In this document: one piece after another, positions 1 to 5,065 of the stretch
Layout: every line of letters begins with the position of its first letter
How positions within the stretch are numbered: position 1 is the stretch's first letter
NCBI GenBank assembly: GCA_041678045.1
Contig: JBAYOV010000090.1
Span: 1-5,065, forward strand
DNA from: UBA2357 sp041678045
GTDB taxonomy: Bacteria; Pseudomonadota; Gammaproteobacteria; Burkholderiales; Rhodocyclaceae
Reading direction: 5' to 3'
Length of the DNA: 5,065 nt
Made by a program: the position numbers and the translations under genes
Notes under the pieces: model-generated
Told to the model about the DNA's origin: nothing
What the model saw: only the letters and a program-made list of their open reading frames with translations
Database searches by the model: none

Positions 1-511
1 AGGGGCCGGTGGCGGTGAAGCTGATGCCGCCGCCGTAGCCGGCGTAGTTGTTGGAGATGGTCACCATGCGGGTGCTGAGCTCGCCCGCACCGCGCACGTC
101 GATGCCGCCGCCGTAACCGTCGAAAACCTCGTCGCCGCCGGTGATGATCAGGCGCTCCAGCGCGATCTTGCTGCCACTGCCGGTGATGGTGATCACGCTG
201 TCGGCGCCGCCGCCGCTGCCGCTGAGCGTGGACGAGCCGGTGGCGGTGGGTGCAGCACAATTGGCGTAGCCACCACGCAGGGTCAGCTCACGACCGGCGA
301 TCTTGATCGCCTGCGCTGAATAGGTGCCCTGCTTGATGCGGATTTCGTGCACGCCGCCAGGCGGCAGCGCGTCGACCGCGCCCTGCACCGTGCCGTGGGT
401 GCAGCCGGGTTCGTTGCCGACCGTGAAGATCGCGGCATCGGCATGCGGTCCCAGCACCAGTATCCCGACAAATACCGCAAGGCTGCCGCGCAGCCGGATG
501 ATCCTTGCCAT
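1..511 (-). CDS. Secreted right-handed beta-helix repeat protein (5' part only)
   Basis: The first 170 residues are visible and the gene runs off the left edge with its frame open. The N-terminus is a Sec signal peptide: basic MARIIRLRG, hydrophobic residues about 10-21, then an ADA cleavage motif at 24-26, so the mature protein should begin AIFTVG. There is no lipobox. Cys37 and Cys85 could form a disulfide. From about residue 105, short beta-strand/turn repeats appear, rich in Gly and Asn (ITGGDEVFDGYGGGIDV, then VTISNNYAGYGGGISF), typical of right-handed parallel beta-helix / polymorphic-outer-membrane-protein-like surface proteins. The role is probably extracellular or surface attached; any anchor would lie at the unseen C-terminus. 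The ATG at 509-511 is chosen because GGAG (519-522) sits 7 nt upstream and the signal peptide follows directly. An ECF-type promoter motif lies at 556-584, suggesting it is an output gene of the neighbouring sigma/kinase pair. The family call is fairly safe; the specific function is unknown. Confidence 0.85.
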   Translation of the reverse strand, partial: MARIIRLRGSLAVFVGILVLGPHADAAIFTVGNEPGCTHGTVQGAVDALPPGGVHEIRIKQGTYSAQAIKIAGRELTLRGGYANCAAPTATGSSTLSGSGGGADSVITITGSGSKIALERLIITGGDEVFDGYGGGIDVRGAGELSTRMVTISNNYAGYGGGISFTATGP

Positions 512-518
512 GTCATTG

Positions 519-522
519 CTCC
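519..522 (-). promoter_or_regulatory. Ribosome binding site of the beta-helix gene
   Basis: GGAG lies 7 nt before the ATG at 511. A second, out-of-frame ATG at 514-516 is only 2 nt from the GGAG and opens a frame with no signal peptide, so the 511 start is preferred. Confidence 0.6.
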
Positions 523-555
523 GTCAGTCACGGCGTGTTGCCGTCACTACCGGAG

Positions 556-584
556 AACGACCGAACCTGATGGATTGCGACATC
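556..584 (-). promoter_or_regulatory. Predicted ECF sigma promoter of the beta-helix gene
   Basis: On the minus strand this reads GATGTCGCAAT, four bases, CAGGTTC, three bases, CGTT. The same blocks in the same spacing occur upstream of the kinase at 3471-3499; 23 of 29 positions agree. TGTCGCA (576-582) and CGTT (556-559) are separated by exactly 16 bp, the usual spacing between the -35 and -10 elements of ECF promoters, many of which use TGTC-type -35 and CGT-type -10 elements. Transcription would start near 549, giving a leader of about 38 nt before the start codon. The location between two genes and the repetition are seen directly; recognition by the sigma factor encoded at 3514-4068 is inferred. 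Confidence 0.6.
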
Positions 585-610
585 CGGCACAATGCCCGCG
601 TTGTCGCGCT

Positions 611-3400
611 TCAGTGCACGCTCGCCGCGCGACCGGCGGCCAGACGCTGCGCTGCGGCCAGAAACTCCGGCTCCAGCACAGGCGGCTGCAACCCCATGCC
701 CAGCGCCAGTGCGGCGACCTCCCGGGCGCGCGCATCATGGCCGCTCTGCTCGAGCGTCAAGGCCAGCACGGCGAGAAAATGGAAGCGCAACGGGATCCGT
801 TCGGCCTCCTGCCGTTCCCACCGTTCGCGCAGCGGCTCCAGCACTTCCAGTGCCGCCTGCGGAGCGCCTGTTGCCAGATGGATGCGCGCGCCGATGACCC
901 TGACCAGCGCGGATTCCGGGCCGCGATCCATGGACTGTTCGCGCAACAGCGACAGGGCCGCGCCGATCCGGTCGCGCCCCTGCCCGGGCTGTCCCTGCGC
1001 CAAATCGATCTGCGCCAGGGCGGCAAGCGCACGCGCGTGGTCCGGACCGTGATGGCTGCCAAGCTGCAGCAATGCACGTTCCAGTTGCTCGCGGGCCGGC
1101 ACCAGCTTCCCGCTTGCCGTCCAGATGCCAGCGAGAGCCAGACGCGCTCGCGCACAGCCCAGCTCACGCTCCCCGTCCGGGCCACCACAAGCCTGCAGCG
1201 CCTCGACGAACAGCGCTTCGGCGTCGTGCCAGGCACCCTGTTGCCGATGGAACATGCCGAGTGCGACAAGCGTGGAAACCCTGCCGGTGCTGCCTTCGGG
1301 AAACACCCTGCGCACGATCTCCGTTGCCTCGACCAAGGCCGACTCGGCTTCTCCGGTGCGCCCCAGCCGCATCCGGACGTTGGCAAGGTTTCTCAGATCC
1401 AGGGCCAGACCTGGCCCGGTCGAACCGATGCTGCGGCGGATGTCGATCACTTCGGTCAAGCTCGCTTCGCCGGCCTCGGTATCGCCTCGCATCACCTGGG
1501 CAATTCCGATGTTGTTGAGCAGTTCGGCCAGCCCGGCGTTACGCGGCAAACCCAGTTCCCGCCAACGCTGCGCAATGGGCAGCAACTTCTCCAGCATCTC
1601 TGCGGTGCGGCCCATGGTGCCACCGACCAGGGCCGGAAATGCCGCCAGCTGCAGCGCTTCGGGCGAATCCGGTGGATACAGCCCCTCGCCCTTGGCCAGG
1701 GCTTCCTCGGCCAGTTCCACCGCGGCGACATCGCCGTGGCGCGAGCGGACCGCAGCGAGCATCTTCAAGCCCTCAACCGCATCCTTGCCGGGATGCCGGC
1801 GGATGGCGGCCAGGCGCGGTTCAAGCACGGCGAGCGCCTCCGCTCTCCGTCCCAGGCGGTCGAGTGCGTTGGCGCGCTGCACGTCGATCACCCAACGCTC
1901 GGGATCATCACTGCCGAACAAGTCGCGCTTGAGCGCGGCGGCTTCCTCCAGCATGGCCAGGGCACCTTCCAGATCACCATAGGTCATGGCCACCTGCGCA
2001 AGCAGGTTCAGCATGTCAGCGCGCAGGCCCGGTGGCTGTGAGTGGTCCGTCGCCAGGCGCGTCCGGGCGCTGTCAACCAGTTGATCCACGGTCGGCTTCT
2101 GCTCGGGCGGCAGATTCGCCTGAGCCGCCTCGAACAGATCGACGATGAAATCACGTACCGCAATCGCACGCGCGGCCTCTGCATCGGCGCGAAGCGCCTG
2201 CTTCCTGGCGACATCCGCCTGCCACAGCGAGAAAGCCAGGGCGGTGGTCAACGACAACACGAAGGCCACCGCCATCACGACGGCACCGCGATGCCGCTGC
2301 ACGAAGCGTTGGGTGCGGTACCAGCGTGTTGCGCGCCGTGCCGAGACCGGATGGCCATCGAGCACGCGTTGCACGTCGTCGGCCAACCCGGAGGCTGAGG
2401 CATATCTTTGCTCCGGCTCCTGCGCCAGCGCCTTGCGGAGGATGGCACCAAGATCCCCGCGCAGATGGCGGCGCATCGCAGACGCCGGTTCGGGCAGGGT
2501 GCCGGGTGGTTCGTCGCCGGAGATGCAGGCGTCCGGGTCCGAACCGGTATCGACCCCCAGGCGCTGGCCACTGAGCAGTTCGCCCAGCAACACGCCCAGC
2601 GCGTACACGTCGGTGGCCGTGGTGACCGGCGCCCCGACCCGCTGCTCGGGCGCGGCATAAGCAGGCGTAAACGCCTGGTGCCCGGTGCGTGTGATGTCAT
2701 CGCCATCGGCATCCTCCAGCAGTTTGGCGATGCCGAAATCCAGCAGTTTGACGTGACCTTCGGAGGTCACCAACACGTTTGCAGGCTTGAGGTCCCGATG
2801 CACGATCAGGGCGCGGTGTGCTGCCTCCACCGCGGTGCAAACCACAAGGAACAGCTTCAGGCGCGCACACAATCCCAACTGCCTGCAGCAGGCGTAGCTA
2901 TCGATGCGCTCTCCATCGACCAGTTCCAACGCGATGTACGGCAGTCCAGCCTCGGTCACCCCGCCTTCGATCAAGCGCGCGATGTGCGGATGGCGAAGCT
3001 GTGCCAAGGCACGCTGCTCCCGCCGGAAGCGACGCTGCGCATCTGGTGCATGCAGGCTGTGGTGCAGCAGCTTGATCGCCACGTCCTGAACCACGCCATC
3101 GCATTCGCGTTGGCCCCTATACACGGTGGAAAAACCACCGTGTCCCAGCACGCCAGTCAATTCGAACGGGCCGATGTGCCCGCCGCCTGGAAGCGCCACC
3201 AGCAGCTCGTCTTCGGACAGCACTTCCAGCAACGCCTCGAACGAGGGCGTATCGTCACCACCGGTACGCCCGGAAATGTCGAGCATCGCGATGACGCGCT
3301 CCCGCATGGAATCGTCGGGACAATGACGCATCAGCCAGGCCTGCCGCTCGCCTGGCGGCAGCGCATTGGCGGCTTCATACATCTCACGGATCGAACTCAT
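611..3400 (-). CDS. Transmembrane Ser/Thr protein kinase with C-terminal TPR region
   Basis: A 929-residue Hanks-type protein kinase. Residues 1-75 form a helical N-terminal region. The kinase domain spans about 78-350: Gly-rich loop GHGGFSTV (86-93), VAIK lysine 110, alpha-C Glu128, catalytic HRDLKPAN (201-208; Asp203, Asn208), DFG (221-223), activation-loop threonines 237, 239 and 245, and APE (250-252). All key residues are present, so it should be active. A basic stretch (RYRTQRFVQRHR-like) precedes one membrane helix at about 372-393, leaving the kinase in the cytoplasm. Residues about 400-915 are helical and TPR-like (for example 460-500, 620-700, 750-900) and probably lie in the periplasm as a sensor or protein-binding region. 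The ATG at 3400 is chosen because GGAG lies 8 nt upstream; the frame stays open to 3562, but that extension overlaps the sigma gene and reads like non-coding sequence. The gene lies 113 nt downstream of an ECF sigma gene, with no anti-sigma gene visible. The kinase is therefore the likely controller of that sigma factor, as in known STPK-linked ECF groups; the direct link is inferred. Confidence 0.92.
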   Translation of the reverse strand: MSSIREMYEAANALPPGERQAWLMRHCPDDSMRERVIAMLDISGRTGGDDTPSFEALLEVLSEDELLVALPGGGHIGPFELTGVLGHGGFSTVYRGQRECDGVVQDVAIKLLHHSLHAPDAQRRFRREQRALAQLRHPHIARLIEGGVTEAGLPYIALELVDGERIDSYACCRQLGLCARLKLFLVVCTAVEAAHRALIVHRDLKPANVLVTSEGHVKLLDFGIAKLLEDADGDDITRTGHQAFTPAYAAPEQRVGAPVTTATDVYALGVLLGELLSGQRLGVDTGSDPDACISGDEPPGTLPEPASAMRRHLRGDLGAILRKALAQEPEQRYASASGLADDVQRVLDGHPVSARRATRWYRTQRFVQRHRGAVVMAVAFVLSLTTALAFSLWQADVARKQALRADAEAARAIAVRDFIVDLFEAAQANLPPEQKPTVDQLVDSARTRLATDHSQPPGLRADMLNLLAQVAMTYGDLEGALAMLEEAAALKRDLFGSDDPERWVIDVQRANALDRLGRRAEALAVLEPRLAAIRRHPGKDAVEGLKMLAAVRSRHGDVAAVELAEEALAKGEGLYPPDSPEALQLAAFPALVGGTMGRTAEMLEKLLPIAQRWRELGLPRNAGLAELLNNIGIAQVMRGDTEAGEASLTEVIDIRRSIGSTGPGLALDLRNLANVRMRLGRTGEAESALVEATEIVRRVFPEGSTGRVSTLVALGMFHRQQGAWHDAEALFVEALQACGGPDGERELGCARARLALAGIWTASGKLVPAREQLERALLQLGSHHGPDHARALAALAQIDLAQGQPGQGRDRIGAALSLLREQSMDRGPESALVRVIGARIHLATGAPQAALEVLEPLRERWERQEAERIPLRFHFLAVLALTLEQSGHDARAREVAALALGMGLQPPVLEPEFLAAAQRLAAGRAASVH

Positions 3401-3408
3401 GGCCTGAG

Positions 3409-3412
3409 CTCC
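3409..3412 (-). promoter_or_regulatory. Ribosome binding site fixing the kinase start
   Basis: GGAG (in TGGAGCTCAGGCC) lies 8 nt before the ATG at 3400. It supports the 929-residue product over a 983-residue form starting at 3562 inside the sigma gene. Confidence 0.65.
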
Positions 3413-3470
3413 ACAGGACGGGCAGGGGCTGGAATACGGGCAGCATGGAGCGCGACCCGCTTTCCGAAAC

Positions 3471-3499
3471 AACGCCAGAACCTGGCCAATTGCGACATC
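3471..3499 (-). promoter_or_regulatory. Predicted ECF sigma promoter of the kinase gene
   Basis: The second copy of the two-block motif found at 556-584. On the minus strand it reads GATGTCGCAAT, four bases, CAGGTTC, three bases, CGTT. TGTCGCA lies at 3491-3497 and CGTT at 3471-3474, with 16 bp between them. It starts 15 nt after the sigma stop codon and predicts a transcript start near 3464, about 64 nt before the kinase start. This would let the sigma factor raise expression of its own partner kinase without raising its own. Spacing and repetition are seen in the sequence; the regulatory meaning is inferred. Confidence 0.6.
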
Positions 3500-3513
3500 A
3501 CGCTGCGAACGCC

Positions 3514-4068
3514 TTAACCTTCGGGCACCTCCGTCCGCAGGAAGGCCCGCGCAAATTGCCAATCGCGGTCCACCGTACGACGTGTCACCTGCAGGACCCG
3601 TGCAACTTGTTCCAGGGTCAGACCACAGAAGTAGGCCAGCTCGACCACGCGCGCTGCCCTCGCATCCTCTTCGGCAAGCCGCTGCAGGGCCCGATCCAGA
3701 GCCAGGATGTGTTCGGCGCTTTCCAGCACCAGGCGATCATCGCTGGCGGTCAGCGTGACCCGTATCCAGTCGCCTCCGGCACGCTGGCTCTTGCGCGCAC
3801 GGGCGCGATCGCAGAGCAGGTGTCGCATCGCCTGGGCCGCATAGGCAAAGAACTGGGCGGCGTGCTCGAACTCCAACCCCTCGCTCGGTCCGATACGCAG
3901 GTAGAGCTCGTGTACCAGCGCCGTGGCATCCAGCGTGGCATTGGGCCCGGACAGCAGTTGCCTGTGTGCAAGCCGCTTGAGCCGTTCGTAGGTTGTCTCG
4001 AACAAATTGTTCAACCCGGCATTGTCGCCCATCGGTTCGGCGTGCCTGATCGTGTCATGCGACGACAT
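3514..4068 (-). CDS. ECF-family RNA polymerase sigma factor (Sigma70_ECF / TIGR02999-like)
   Basis: A 184-residue sigma factor with only the two ECF domains. Sigma region 2 is at about 20-95 (LFETTYERLKRLAHRQL, ALVHELYLRI, FFAYAAQAMRHLLCDRARAR), with the HFF/AAQAMR-style core typical of the Sigma70_ECF family. Sigma region 4 is at about 122-180, with the helix-turn-helix around GLTLEQVARVLQVTRRTVDRDW that reads the -35 element. Region 2.2, usually acidic (DAED-like) in ECF factors, here reads DATALVHE with Thr49 in place of an acidic residue. In the STPK-linked sigma EcfP of Vibrio, phosphorylation of a region-2 threonine supplies the missing negative charge, so Thr45 or Thr49 are candidates here. 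The ATG at 4068 has a strong AGGGAGG-type Shine-Dalgarno (4071-4079); the in-frame Met13 (4032) has none. It is followed after 113 nt by the kinase. No anti-sigma factor or C-terminal extension is seen. The family call is firm; the assignment to the kinase-linked group (ECF43-like) rests on context and the region 2.2 sequence. Confidence 0.93.
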   Translation of the reverse strand: MSSHDTIRHAEPMGDNAGLNNLFETTYERLKRLAHRQLLSGPNATLDATALVHELYLRIGPSEGLEFEHAAQFFAYAAQAMRHLLCDRARARKSQRAGGDWIRVTLTASDDRLVLESAEHILALDRALQRLAEEDARAARVVELAYFCGLTLEQVARVLQVTRRTVDRDWQFARAFLRTEVPEG

Positions 4069-4070
4069 GA

Positions 4071-4079
4071 CCTCCCTCC
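4071..4079 (-). promoter_or_regulatory. Ribosome binding site of the sigma gene
   Basis: GGAGGGAGG contains two overlapping Shine-Dalgarno cores; the distal GGAG lies 7 nt before the ATG at 4068. It decides for this start over Met13, which is preceded by CCGAACCG. Confidence 0.65.
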
Positions 4080-4092
4080 GTCTTGAAACCCC

Positions 4093-4098
4093 AGTATA
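4093..4098 (-). promoter_or_regulatory. Possible sigma70-type -10 box before the sigma gene
   Basis: TATACT (minus strand) matches five of six bases of the -10 consensus in otherwise GC-rich DNA and would start a transcript near 4086, about 18 nt before the start codon. No good -35 hexamer is visible 16-18 bp upstream and there is no extended -10 TGn, so this is tentative. The TGTCGCA/CGTT motif of the other two genes is absent here. Confidence 0.35.
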
Positions 4099-4110
4099 GA
4101 GGGCACCGGC

Positions 4111-4480
4111 TCAGTCGGCTGGCACCTGCTGGGCGAGCCATTCCCGCCGAAACTCTTCCAGCAGGAGGCGATCCTCGCGCGACAACGCCATCCGCCGCGC
4201 CAGTAGATCGGGGCGGCGCAACCAGGTCCGGGCAAGGGACTTCTGGCGGTGCCAACGTGCGATCGCGGTGTGGTCGCCGGACAGCAGGACGGGCGGCACC
4301 GCGTCGTCTTCCGCGTCGATTTCCGGGCAGGTGTAGTGCGGGCGGTCGAGCAGGCCGTCCTCGAAGGAGTCCTGTGCCGTGCTGGCCTCCTCGCTGAGCG
4401 CGCCCTGCTGCACCCTGCCCACCGCACCCACGACCACGGCGGCCGCCAGTTCGCCACCGGAGAACACATAGTCGCCGAGG
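4111..4480 (-). pseudogene. trmD: Truncated trmD: C-terminal half of tRNA (guanine37-N1)-methyltransferase
   Basis: About 122 residues match the C-terminal half of TrmD, the SPOUT enzyme that methylates N1 of G37 in tRNAs. Recognisable blocks in order: LGDYVFSGGELAAA, the QDSFEDGLLD segment with the catalytic-type Asp, PHYTCPE, VPPVLLSGDH, AIARWHRQKSLARTWLRRPDLL, and a C-terminal LLEEFRREW. The N-terminal roughly 130 residues, including the first part of the SAM-binding trefoil knot (GRYEG region), are missing. Upstream the frame meets TGA at 4489-4491 after six codons that do not fit the family as well, and the match breaks at about 4480 beside an unrelated stretch. A normal TrmD is about 250 residues, so this is half a gene. 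It is not next to rpsP, rimM or rplS as usual. Since trmD is normally essential, an intact copy should exist elsewhere unless this is an assembly artefact. A GTG at 4467 could start a 118-residue peptide but has no evident function. Confidence 0.85.
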
Positions 4481-4557
4481 TGGCGGATTCAACTCTGATT
4501 CGCAACACCCGGTTGTGGGGAGGCTCAGGCGACCTGATCTGAGCCACTTCACCGCCA
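4481..4557. mobile_element. 77-bp palindromic insert between trmD and ATPase fragments, possible IS/MITE remnant
   Basis: Homology to trmD stops at about 4480 and homology to the AAA+ ATPase stops at about 4558. The stretch between starts TGGCGG (4481-4486) and ends CCGCCA (4552-4557), a perfect 6-bp terminal inverted repeat with TG...CA ends. It also holds a direct repeat of GATTC (4486-4490, 4497-4501; 11-nt period) and a strong internal hairpin. Short TG...CA ends with subterminal repeats are found in IS21-type elements, but 6 bp is short and no transposase is present. No target duplication is visible: the left flank ends CCGAGG and the right flank begins AGTGGAGC. This fits recombination between two copies or an adjacent deletion. 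The boundaries and the mobile origin are inference. Confidence 0.4.
4522..4545. repeat. Perfect inverted repeat (7-bp stem)
   Basis: GGCTCAG (4522-4528) and CTGAGCC (4539-4545) pair perfectly around a 10-nt loop. A further inverted repeat, CCACTT (4544-4549) and AAGTGG (4557-4562) with a 7-nt loop, directly adjoins it and spans the inferred right boundary of the insert. Neither is followed by a T tract on either strand, so they do not look like intrinsic terminators. Confidence 0.6.
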
Positions 4558-5065
4558 AGTGGAGCGATTCCATCGCGGTCAGCGCCTGGATGCCATCGCG
4601 TGAAAGCGTGCCTTCGGGAAAGCAGCGCTGCACGATGCGGCGGCGCACGCGCTCGGTCGGGGCGCGGAATTCGGCCACCAGGCCGAAGCGGCGCAGATAG
4701 GCCGGGTCCATCGCGGTGATGTCGTTGCAGACCCAGAGCGTCGGCACGGGGTTGGTTTCCAGGGTTTCGTTGATCCAGCCCTTGGTGGTCGGGGCATTGC
4801 GGCCGCGGCCGAACAGTTCGCGCAGGAACGAAGAGAATCCGTTGCCGAACACGTCTTCGACCTCGTCAAACAGCAGCAGCTGGCCGGGTTCGCGTGCCAG
4901 CAGCGCCTGTGCCAGCGAAAACGCGCGGAATCGTTCCGGTCCGGATACCGGTTCGCGCTTTTCCCCTTCCACCGGCACTTCGCCCAGGGTCATGCCGTCG
5001 GGGCGATGATCCTTCAGCGCCAGCCCGGTCAGGTTCAGCACATCGAAGTCGTGGTGCCGTACCCG
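4558..5065 (-). pseudogene. AAA+ ATPase, middle part; 5' end off the window, 3' end lost
   Basis: The reading frame enters from the right edge (RVRHHDFDVLNLTGL...). Visible ATPase landmarks, counting from the first visible codon: Walker B at about 63-71 (LLLFDEVED, with DE at 67-68), sensor 1 Asn at about 114 in LWVCNDIT, and the arginine-finger region DPAYLRRF at about 120-127, followed by EFRAPTERVRRRIV. The KGWINETLETNPVPTLW block resembles a family of large bacterial ATPases in which the ATPase unit pulls on or remodels partner proteins; the exact substrate is unknown. Walker A would lie just beyond the window. Family resemblance ends near TAMESL at about 4560. From there the frame stays open by chance through the 77-bp insert and across the trmD remnant in another frame, stopping only at 4055-4057, inside the start of the sigma gene. 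That chimeric tail is Arg/Pro/Gly-rich and not ATPase-like. The gene is therefore most likely broken at its 3' end. Confidence 0.75.

Noticed and set aside
283..531. 82-codon minus-strand frame over the start of the beta-helix gene
   Set aside because: It is a different frame from the signal-peptide-bearing protein, Arg/Ser/Pro-rich, and it ends inside that gene.
586..596. Small hairpin GGCA-TTG-TGCC after the kinase stop
   Set aside because: The stem is only 4 bp and there is no following T tract, so it is not a convincing terminator.
347..2041. Long plus-strand open frame (564 codons) opposite the kinase gene
   Set aside because: It is antisense to the TPR half of a clear kinase gene. Its product is Arg/Gln/His-rich with no domain pattern, as expected from a G/C-biased codon shadow.
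2408..3517. Plus-strand open frame of 369 codons
   Set aside because: Antisense shadow of the kinase catalytic domain; the minus-strand frame contains all kinase motifs.
3401..3562. 54-residue N-terminal extension of the kinase
   Set aside because: It would overlap the sigma gene by 49 bp, spans the predicted promoter, has Cys/Pro-rich atypical sequence and no ribosome binding site as good as that of the ATG at 3400.
3445..4086. Plus-strand open frame of 213 codons
   Set aside because: Antisense to the sigma factor gene, whose helix-turn-helix and region 2 are unmistakable.
4055..4557. C-terminal continuation of the ATPase open frame to 4055
   Set aside because: It runs through the insert and out of frame across the trmD remnant; the sequence is low-complexity Arg/Pro/Gly and unrelated to AAA+ proteins. 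It is open by chance.
4481..4562. Integron attC site
   Set aside because: A GTTGAAT-like core is present on the minus strand, but no matching RYYYAAC partner occurs at the right distance and there is no integrase or cassette gene.

Overview
The window is GC-rich bacterial DNA with strong third-position G/C bias. All real genes lie on the minus strand, so transcription runs from high to low coordinates. The sigma factor type (Sigma70_ECF / TIGR02999-like), the TPR-carrying membrane Ser/Thr kinase and the Cys-pair beta-helix exoprotein together suggest a gammaproteobacterium of the Xanthomonadales/Lysobacterales. This is inferred from protein style, not from a marker gene.

Right part (about 4111-5065): two broken genes lie head to tail. 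At 4558-5065 is the central part of an AAA+ ATPase (Walker B, sensor 1 and arginine finger visible; Walker A would lie beyond the right edge), which loses its 3' end. At 4111-4480 is the C-terminal half of trmD (tRNA m1G37 methyltransferase), which has lost its SAM-binding N-terminal half. Between them, 4481-4557 is a 77-bp, palindrome-rich stretch that starts TGGCGG and ends CCGCCA. It looks like a small mobile-element remnant or MITE-like unit through which the two genes were fused, or alternatively an assembly junction.

Centre and left (1-4068): an apparently complete regulatory module. An ECF-family sigma factor (3514-4068) is followed by a 929-residue transmembrane Ser/Thr kinase with a TPR-rich C-terminal half (611-3400), then by the 5' part of a secreted right-handed beta-helix protein (1-511, running off the left edge). 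No anti-sigma factor is visible; the kinase is the obvious candidate to control the sigma factor, as described for STPK-linked ECF sigmas.

The most informative signal is a two-block motif present once before the kinase (3471-3499) and once before the beta-helix gene (556-584), identical at 23 of 29 positions by eye. It reads as an ECF-type promoter: TGTCGCA, exactly 16 bp, then CGTT. The sigma gene lacks it and has a TATACT -10-like box instead. The simple model is that a housekeeping promoter makes the sigma factor, a signal reaches the TPR kinase, the kinase activates the sigma factor, and the sigma factor then transcribes both the kinase gene (feedback) and the surface or secreted beta-helix protein (output).
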